A model generated the notes under the pieces. That model searched no databases. It saw only the letters and a program-made list of their open reading frames with translations, and was not told the origin of the DNA. A stretch of 5,228 nt of DNA, taken from assembly GCA_964591255.1 (NCBI GenBank), contig CAZQAA010000165.1, positions 1-5,228 of the forward strand, in the 5' to 3' direction. A program made the position numbers and the translations under genes. Source of the DNA: CAZQAA01 sp964591255. Its GTDB lineage: Bacteria > Desulfobacterota > DSM-4660 > Desulfatiglandales > Desulfatiglandaceae. Positions 1 to 4,124 of this stretch are shown one piece after another. Numbering within the stretch: position 1 is the stretch's first letter; the number at the start of each line of letters is the position of its first letter.

Positions 1-326
1 ATCCGTGCAAATACATCTCTCCCAAGATCGTCTGTCCCGAACAGATACAGTCCAAGAACCGGGATTTCATCAGGGTGCAGGGTTTCAATGTTTGGTCTCG
101 ACAGGGGAGGGCGTAATTTTTCTTGGAGTCTAATAGTAGCAGGATCAATAATGGGGTTTTTCCCGGATGTGAGAAACAGTCCCATAAGGGCCGTGAGGAA
201 AAAGATGACAAATATGGTCAGCCCCATGAGGGTAAGTTTGTTTTGTCTGATTAGTTCCCATAGCTCTTGGAGTCTTGTATTAGTGGTGCTGGGTAGGATA
301 TCCGGTTTCTGTTTTTCAGTATCCAT
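1..326 (-). CDS. dppC: DppC/OppC-family ABC transporter permease, N-terminal part (cut by the window edge)
   Basis: Inner-membrane permease subunit of a peptide/nickel/opine-type ABC importer; it would pair with the DppB-type protein encoded immediately upstream. The 108 visible residues show a polar cytoplasmic N-terminus (about 1-30), one hydrophobic segment (about 32-53), a periplasmic stretch, and then LFGTDDLGRDVFAR (95-108). That last motif is the family hallmark preceding the second membrane segment of DppC/OppC proteins. The remaining roughly 180-200 residues, including the EAA loop that contacts the ATPase, lie beyond the left edge. The ATG shares one base with the upstream gene's stop (TAATG), and a GAGG lies 11 nt upstream of it (338-341). 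The start is therefore probably translationally coupled to dppB. The family is secure; the transported solute cannot be told from this fragment, and the symbol denotes family only. Confidence 0.9.
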   Translation of the reverse strand, partial: MDTEKQKPDILPSTTNTRLQELWELIRQNKLTLMGLTIFVIFFLTALMGLFLTSGKNPIIDPATIRLQEKLRPPLSRPNIETLHPDEIPVLGLYLFGTDDLGRDVFAR

Positions 327-1285
327 TATATGCGAATCCTCGGGTCAACTACCATATATAGTATGTCCGATATAAATGTCCCTGCCAGAACCAGTACAGC
401 GGAGATAAAATTGACTGTTAAGATGACAGGATAGTCTCTGGCAAGGATTGCCTCATAGGCCATTCTCCCCATACCTGGCCATGAAAAGATCGACTCGATA
501 ATAACAGATCCGCCGATAAGACCGGGCAAAATCAGTCCAAACATGGTGACAAATGGCAGTAAAGCATTTCGCAGGGCATGCCTGTAATGTACCTGTTCCG
601 GTGAAAGCCCTTTTGCCATGGCGGTACGTATATAATCTTGTCCCTCCACCTCAAGCATCTGACTGCGGACATATCTGGAAAGGACGGCAATCCCGCCTGT
701 AGCTCCCAGTATGGATGGAAGTAGCAGGTGCCAAACTCGGTCCATGAGATAGTTATACCATGGTACATTTGCTATACCGAAGGTCTCCATACCAATGACC
801 GGAACATGGAAACGGGTAACTACAAAGATAATAAGTACATAGGCGAAAAAGAATCCGGGTATGGATATCAGGAGGTATGACAGGAAAGTGGCACTTTTAT
901 CGTAAATCCCACCCCTGGAAATAGCAGAGCGAATACCCACTGGAAAGGAGAGTGTCCAAGTGAGGATTGTACCCACAATAAAAAGCGGAAGGCTGTTCAT
1001 GAATCGTTCCCATATTTTTTTTAAAACGGGGCGGTTATCCTTCCATGATACGGTCTTTCCTGTGAATAGATCGTTGTAAAAGATGAGATATTGAAGATAA
1101 AGGGGCTTGTCCAGGTGAAATTGTTGGCGGAAACGTTTCACCATTTCAGGAGTAAACTTGGGATTCATGGGATCAACCTGGCTGGGCTTGCCGGGAGCCA
1201 GGTGGATTATCAAAAATGAGACTACAGAAACCAGGAAGAGGGTTATACCCTTTTGAAGAATACTTCGGCCGATAAATGAAAGCAT
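326..1285 (-). CDS. dppB: DppB/OppB-family ABC transporter permease
   Basis: Inner-membrane permease subunit of a peptide/nickel-type ABC importer, forming the translocation channel with the DppC-type partner encoded next. The 319-residue length is normal for the family. Visible features are an N-terminal membrane segment (about 12-31, ending IIHLAPG), a soluble periplasmic loop containing FTPEMVKRFRQQFHLDKP (44-61), and further membrane segments near 98-118, 133-157, 188-205, 244-265 and 286-312. The EAA loop that docks on the ATPase spans about 218-243 (YIRTAMAKGLSPEQVHYRHALRNALLP). The C-terminus is the typical YMVVDPRIRI. The ATG at 1285 is the only plausible start: there is no in-frame alternative just upstream, and AAGGAG lies 15 nt before it, a longer gap than usual. 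The gene follows trmJ after 46 bp. No substrate-binding protein precedes it, although one often does in such operons, so the substrate is unknown. Confidence 0.93.
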   Translation of the reverse strand: MLSFIGRSILQKGITLFLVSVVSFLIIHLAPGKPSQVDPMNPKFTPEMVKRFRQQFHLDKPLYLQYLIFYNDLFTGKTVSWKDNRPVLKKIWERFMNSLPLFIVGTILTWTLSFPVGIRSAISRGGIYDKSATFLSYLLISIPGFFFAYVLIIFVVTRFHVPVIGMETFGIANVPWYNYLMDRVWHLLLPSILGATGGIAVLSRYVRSQMLEVEGQDYIRTAMAKGLSPEQVHYRHALRNALLPFVTMFGLILPGLIGGSVIIESIFSWPGMGRMAYEAILARDYPVILTVNFISAVLVLAGTFISDILYMVVDPRIRI

Positions 1286-1300
1286 GGGCTTTGTGTTCTG

Positions 1301-1306
1301 CTCCTT
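1301..1306 (-). promoter_or_regulatory. Ribosome binding site of the dppB-type gene, with long spacing
   Basis: AAGGAG on the minus strand is the only good Shine-Dalgarno sequence before the ATG at 1285. The gap is 15 nt, against the usual 5-10. No ATG, GTG or TTG occurs in frame within the gap, so the spacing cannot be repaired by moving the start. Translation initiation may be weaker than the motif alone suggests. Confidence 0.5.
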
Positions 1307-1331
1307 TTTGATAGCATAGCTGTTTGGAAGC

Positions 1332-2069
1332 TTATTGTGTCTTTTTCTGATTTGTATACCAGTCTATCTGGCGGCAAATACCTCTTATGATTCGGACTTC
1401 TCTTGCTCTTAAAGGGAATCTTGAAAGAAAACGTCGGATATTGAGCATCCAGTGTTCTGGATTTTGGGGATGTATAAATCCTATTTTCATAAGCACATCC
1501 TTCAGGTGTTCGTACATACCCTCCAGTTCAAATTTATTGGCCAATCTCGGTAATGATTCAGTTGGTTCGTCGCCTGTGGCCATCATAATTTCGTAACAGA
1601 TGATCATTACCGCCTGTGCAAGATTAATAGAAGAAAAATCCGCAGTAGGAATGGTGACGATAGTATGACAATACTTTAGGTGTTCATTGCTGAGCCCGCA
1701 GTCTTCCGGACCGAACATGATGGCCACCTGGTTGTCTTGGCTGATGGATACAAGTTTTTCAGCAAGATGCCTGGGTTTGGTCAGGGCGGGCCGAAGCGCT
1801 CCAGTTCGGGCCGTTGTACCCACTACATATTGATACGGTCCCAGCGCATCTGTTAAATCTCCATATACTTGCATTTCTTCGATCAGACTATCAGAACTTC
1901 CTGTTGAGGTTTTCAGGATACGTCTGAGATCGCAGTTTTTTGGCTCAACCAGAACCAGATGGCTGAGTCCCATGTTGTGCATTGCGCGCGCTGCGGCTCC
2001 GATATTTTCCGGTATCTGAGGACGCACCAGTATTATTGTGACATGATCAATCTTGATTTTCTCTTTCAT
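1332..2069 (-). CDS. trmJ: TrmJ-type tRNA (cytidine/uridine-32-2'-O)-methyltransferase, SPOUT family
   Basis: SAM-dependent 2'-O-methyltransferase expected to modify position 32 in the anticodon loop of tRNAs; cytoplasmic dimer. The 245-residue length matches TrmJ. Landmarks are LVRPQIPENIGAAARAMHNMGL (14-34, the RNA-methylase N-IG motif with its conserved arginine), GTTART (84-89), and the SPOUT knot motifs IMFGPEDCGLSNEHLKYC (117-134) and IPTADFSSINLAQAVMI (140-156). These last form the cofactor pocket and include the conserved serine pair before N-L-A-A. The C-terminal extension (about 184-236; EHLKDVLMKIGF then RRFLSRFPLRAREVRIIRGI) is characteristic of TrmJ rather than TrmL or TrmH. The start at 2069 is fixed because an in-frame TAA lies a short way upstream. 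It overlaps the preceding 77-aa gene by 23 bp and has only a poor Shine-Dalgarno (CAGG abutting the ATG), so translation probably depends on coupling. Exact substrate specificity (Cm32, Um32 or both) is inferred. Confidence 0.9.
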   Translation of the reverse strand: MKEKIKIDHVTIILVRPQIPENIGAAARAMHNMGLSHLVLVEPKNCDLRRILKTSTGSSDSLIEEMQVYGDLTDALGPYQYVVGTTARTGALRPALTKPRHLAEKLVSISQDNQVAIMFGPEDCGLSNEHLKYCHTIVTIPTADFSSINLAQAVMIICYEIMMATGDEPTESLPRLANKFELEGMYEHLKDVLMKIGFIHPQNPEHWMLNIRRFLSRFPLRAREVRIIRGICRQIDWYTNQKKTQ

Positions 2070-2280
2070 CCTGCAGAACGGCCAATATCTTTGCCGTTAA
2101 TTCATCACTGTCAAAGGAAAAAAGCACGGTCCCGTGGTCAATAGCAAAAGAGGTAAGATGGCAATGGTGTTCCTCTGCAACTTCTTCCAACAGTTTTTTG
2201 AAACGTCCAGCTTCAGGATGGTCCGGGCTGTTAACCTCAGGTGAAAACAGATCGACCTCAATAACCCCTTGGGATTCCAT
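2047..2280 (-). CDS. Uncharacterised 77-residue acidic protein upstream of trmJ
   Basis: I cannot assign a family or function. The protein is small, soluble-looking and acidic, with no signal peptide or membrane segment. The residue pattern suggests a compact alpha/beta fold: a strand (GVIEVDLF, 5-12), a Pro-rich turn (13-22), a long amphipathic helix (HPEAGRFKKLLEEVAEEHHC, 21-40), two strands (HLTSFAIDHGTVLFSF, 41-56) and a terminal helix (DELTAKILAVLQ, 59-70). The clustered His-His-Cys-His at 38-41 is notable but too little to claim metal binding. Reasons to accept it as real: it is collinear with its neighbours, it overlaps trmJ by 23 bp in another frame, its composition is protein-like, and a modest AAGG lies a few bases before the ATG. 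It could be an accessory factor for TrmJ or simply a co-transcribed protein. The context does not decide. Confidence 0.72.
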   Translation of the reverse strand: MESQGVIEVDLFSPEVNSPDHPEAGRFKKLLEEVAEEHHCHLTSFAIDHGTVLFSFDSDELTAKILAVLQDERENQD

Positions 2281-2318
2281 TATACCTTGCTATTGTTTAG
2301 AGCCCTGGATCAAGAAAG

Positions 2319-2380
2319 CAAATCCTAGCCAGATGTTATTCGATGTTATTCATGGATGACCGGACAATTTTTAGGATTTG
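2319..2380. repeat. 9-bp perfect inverted repeat enclosing a 10-bp tandem duplication
   Basis: CAAATCCTA at 2319-2327 is the exact reverse complement of TAGGATTTG at 2372-2380, with 44 bp between the arms. The enclosed DNA carries the tandem pair listed separately. The structure lies 39 bp upstream of the ATG of the 77-aa gene, so it would fall in the leader or promoter of the 77-aa gene/trmJ/dppBC unit. With a 44-nt loop and AU-rich arms it is not an intrinsic terminator. It could be a leader fold or a looped protein-binding site, or it could be chance. Confidence 0.45.
2332..2351. repeat. Perfect tandem duplication of a 10-bp unit
   Basis: GATGTTATTC occurs twice with no gap (2332-2341 and 2342-2351). 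On the coding strand this reads GAATAACATC twice. A 7/10 match (GGTGTTATGG) lies at 2401-2410. Ten bases is about one helical turn, so two identical half-sites would face the same side of the DNA, as tandem regulator sites often do. A replication-slippage duplication is the simple alternative. Confidence 0.6.
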
Positions 2381-2461
2381 AAAGACAGATGATCTAATAG
2401 GGTGTTATGGAGTATATTGCGATCGATCCCGGTTTTCGGCCGCTCATGCCATATAACTGTC

Positions 2462-3568
2462 TTAATCATCTCTTTTTCCCGCAATGAATTCTTCCGTCAT
2501 TTGATATGCCTCTGCATCCGTGAATTGTTGCGGAGGATGTTTCATGAAATAGGCTGAGGGCGAATACAGTACCCCTCCCTTGCCGCGATCTATGGCCAAT
2601 TTGCAACACCGAATGGCATCGATTACCACTCCACCAGAATTGGGAGAGTCCTCCACTGACAACCTAAGGTCCAGATTCATGGGTATGTCGCCGAAAAGCC
2701 TGCCTTCCATCCGGATGAAACATATCTTGTTATCTTTTTGCCAGGCCACCCAGTCACTTGGGCCAATATGGATGTTTTCGTCATTTAATCGATGTTCCCC
2801 TAATTGGGATTGGACGGACTCTGTTTTAGATTTTCTTTTGGATACGAGGCGGTTCCTGTCCAGCATATTCAAAAAGTCTGTATTACCACCTGTGTTCAGC
2901 TGATAGGTCTTTTCTAGTTTTACCCCCCTGTTTCTGAATAGGTTAGTAAGGACCCTGTGTACAATGGTGGCTCCTAACTGGGATTTTATGTCATCACCGA
3001 TAATTGGCAATTTTTTTTCCTTAAAACGTCTTCCCCAGTCTGGATCACTTGCAATAAACACCGGTATGTTATTGATAAGACCTATTCCTGCCTTTAAGGC
3101 GCATTCTGCATAGAATCTGGCGGCATTTTCAGATCCTACAGGAAGATAATTCAGGAGAATATGGGCGCCCGATTCCTTTAAAATACCTACGATATCATCT
3201 TCTCCGGGTTCCTCAATGTCAGACAAGAGGAATGTGTACTTTTTCTCATAGTTCTTCATATGGTCCGCCACTCCATCCAGAACCCGTCCCATTTTCACAT
3301 GGATCCCTTTTTTCTTGATATCAGGATATATAGGTTTTGTGCAGTTGGGTGGCTGAAATATGGCCTCTGAAATATCCTTTCCCACCTTCCTCCTGTCAAT
3401 ATCAAAGGCGGCTACCACGTCAATGTCGCCCGGGTTGTATCCCCCGATGTCCCAGTGCATAAAGCCGATAGCCTTTTCTTTGCCGTTATGGCTGTAGTAT
3501 TCGATCCCCTGGATAAGTGCGCTTGCACAGTTGCCCACTCCAACAATAGCGATTTTGATCCTATCCAT
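2462..3568 (-). CDS. ino1: Myo-inositol-1-phosphate synthase (mycobacterial/archaeal-like type)
   Basis: Cytoplasmic NAD-dependent isomerase that converts glucose 6-phosphate to 1D-myo-inositol 3-phosphate (L-1-phosphate), the first step toward phosphatidylinositol and inositol-phosphate solutes. The 368 residues match the mycobacterial enzyme in length and are much shorter than the eukaryotic form. Visible landmarks are the Rossmann NAD motif IAIVGVGNCASALIQGIEYY (6-25), AAFDID (53-58, end of the second strand), LLNYLPVGSENAARFYAECA (138-157), and NNIPVFIASDP (166-176). The catalytic-region motif GDDIKSQLGAT (191-201) carries the conserved lysine K195. It is followed by QLNTGGNTDFLNM (223-235), NIHIGPSDWVAW (265-276) and DSPNSGGVVIDAIR (307-320). 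A strong GGAGGAG lies 7 nt before the ATG, which fixes the start. The 144-bp upstream gap with operator-like symmetry suggests its own regulated promoter. No CDP-alcohol phosphatidyltransferase or inositol monophosphatase is visible nearby, so the end product is unknown. Confidence 0.95.
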   Translation of the reverse strand: MDRIKIAIVGVGNCASALIQGIEYYSHNGKEKAIGFMHWDIGGYNPGDIDVVAAFDIDRRKVGKDISEAIFQPPNCTKPIYPDIKKKGIHVKMGRVLDGVADHMKNYEKKYTFLLSDIEEPGEDDIVGILKESGAHILLNYLPVGSENAARFYAECALKAGIGLINNIPVFIASDPDWGRRFKEKKLPIIGDDIKSQLGATIVHRVLTNLFRNRGVKLEKTYQLNTGGNTDFLNMLDRNRLVSKRKSKTESVQSQLGEHRLNDENIHIGPSDWVAWQKDNKICFIRMEGRLFGDIPMNLDLRLSVEDSPNSGGVVIDAIRCCKLAIDRGKGGVLYSPSAYFMKHPPQQFTDAEAYQMTEEFIAGKRDD

Positions 3569-3575
3569 TCAATAT

Positions 3576-3582
3576 CTCCTCC
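3576..3582 (-). promoter_or_regulatory. ino1: Strong ribosome binding site of ino1
   Basis: GGAGGAG on the minus strand lies 7 nt before the ATG at 3568. It is the best Shine-Dalgarno match in the window and confirms the start of ino1. Confidence 0.85.
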
Positions 3583-3601
3583 ATTGAGGCAAACTGAAAT
3601 G

Positions 3602-3619
3602 TGTCTAATATATTTGACA
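3602..3619. promoter_or_regulatory. 18-bp near-perfect palindrome, candidate operator/promoter of ino1
   Basis: On the coding strand the site reads TGTCAAATATATTAGACA. Eight of nine base pairs are symmetric; only the A/A pair at the fifth position from each end breaks the symmetry. It ends 33 bp before the ino1 ATG. The core contains TATATT (3612-3607), a possible -10 box, and TAGACA (3607-3602) lies 17 bp from TTGATT (3630-3625), a modest alternative -35/-10 pair. A dimeric repressor bound here would block either promoter. The symmetry is seen directly. The operator and promoter roles are inferred, and no regulator gene is in view. Confidence 0.4.
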
Positions 3620-3647
3620 GAAAAAATCAACGTATCGATTCAATATT

Positions 3648-3690
3648 AAGGGATAAAAGCGTTTTTGCAAGAAACACTCTTTTATCCCTT
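3648..3690. repeat. Perfect 12-bp inverted repeat with an extended inner stem (hairpin between the 123-aa gene and ino1)
   Basis: AAGGGATAAAAG (3648-3659) and CTTTTATCCCTT (3679-3690) are exact reverse complements separated by 19 bp. The loop itself pairs: GTTTTT (3661-3666) with AGAAAC (3670-3675), including one G-U in the plus-strand transcript. The result is a long two-part stem with a small asymmetric bulge and a 3-nt loop. It begins 22 bp after the stop of the 123-aa gene on the coding strand and ends 79 bp before the ino1 ATG. The arms are AT-rich and no clean T-run follows, so it is not a textbook intrinsic terminator. A transcript-end or mRNA-stabilising hairpin for the ahcY unit, a dispersed palindromic repeat, or an ino1 leader element are all possible. 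Confidence 0.6.
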
Positions 3691-3712
3691 GGCCTGCTTA
3701 AATCAACCCGAC

Positions 3713-4084
3713 TCAGTTTCCTCCGGGCAGTTTTTTCCAGCTCTTGAAAAGATGTTCCACCCATTTTTCAAAAGACAGATATCTCCCGGTCTTCTGGTTA
3801 TAACATGGCTCGAGCACTTTGCCATTTCCTTCATTTTTTTCCTGTTCGGCCTTTTTTTTGAGGATCTCGCCAAGTTTTTCCATGGAAAGTCCATATTGGA
3901 GTGCAAGCCTTTTTGTCCCGGGCGCATTCCTGGATATGGCGGAGCTTTTCCACAGGGCGTTTATCCTAAGATCCTGGATTTCTGTCTCTGGCAGGCCGAG
4001 GGAAACAGCTATCTGGACTGCCCTGACAAAATTTCCCCTTTTGATTTCGGCCTCCAAGACCTCTCTGTCCCTGTCTTTGTCCAT
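3713..4084 (-). CDS. Uncharacterised 123-residue helical protein between ahcY and ino1
   Basis: I do not recognise a named family. The protein is soluble-looking, lysine- and glutamate-rich, and mostly helical. It has a helix at about 5-29 (REVLEAEIKRGNFVRAVQIA), another at 33-46, and a possible helix-turn-helix-like pair around 56-78 (GTKRLALQYGLSMEKLGEILKK). A charged linker follows (78-89). The C-terminal part, VLEPCYNQKTGRYLSFEKWVEHL (90-112), looks like a short conserved module. There is one cysteine (94), no signal peptide and no membrane segment. It lies 40 bp after ahcY on the same strand and is probably co-transcribed. The ATG at 4084 has no recognisable Shine-Dalgarno, so the start is less certain than that of its neighbours; an internal TTG at residue 10 is the next option. 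A DNA- or RNA-binding role is conceivable but not shown. Confidence 0.68.
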   Translation of the reverse strand: MDKDRDREVLEAEIKRGNFVRAVQIAVSLGLPETEIQDLRINALWKSSAISRNAPGTKRLALQYGLSMEKLGEILKKKAEQEKNEGNGKVLEPCYNQKTGRYLSFEKWVEHLFKSWKKLPGGN

Positions 4085-4124
4085 AGGTATTAGTATGTCA
4101 ACATGAATAGCCTGTTATCAGCCC

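Larger units (their letters stand above)
2281..2461. other. Intergenic region between ino1 and the 77-aa gene
   Basis: This 181-bp gap is the second-largest break between genes here and the likely site of the promoter for the 77-aa gene/trmJ/dppBC unit. I found no hexamer pair close enough to a sigma-70 consensus to call, and no GC-rich stem followed by a T-run that would terminate ino1. It holds the tandem and inverted repeats listed separately. It also has a short GC-rich patch near 2421-2444 with the self-complementary GATCGATC, which forms only weak 3-bp stems. No small ORF with a credible ribosome binding site was seen. Confidence 0.6.

Noticed and set aside
88..375. 95-codon plus-strand open frame
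   Set aside because: It lies entirely opposite the dppC N-terminus and the dppB/dppC junction, which are clearly coding on the minus strand.
532..768. 78-codon minus-strand open frame
   Set aside because: It is in an alternate frame inside the dppB-type gene, including its EAA loop, with no evidence of separate initiation.
2281..2461. Intrinsic terminator after ino1
   Set aside because: The only GC-rich patch (near 2421-2444) forms 3-bp stems and is not followed by a T-run on the coding strand.
2580..2903. 107-codon plus-strand open frame
   Set aside because: It is a shadow of ino1, whose minus-strand motifs are unambiguous across this stretch.
3665..4093. 142-codon plus-strand open frame
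   Set aside because: It is antisense to the 123-aa gene, has no credible ribosome binding site, is rich in Phe, Pro and Cys as shadow frames usually are, and would be the only plus-strand gene in the window.
4085..4124. Promoter or SAM/SAH-type riboswitch between ahcY and the 123-aa gene
   Set aside because: Only 40 bp are available. TTGACA is present, but no matching -10 at proper spacing lies before the start, and there is no room for a riboswitch fold.
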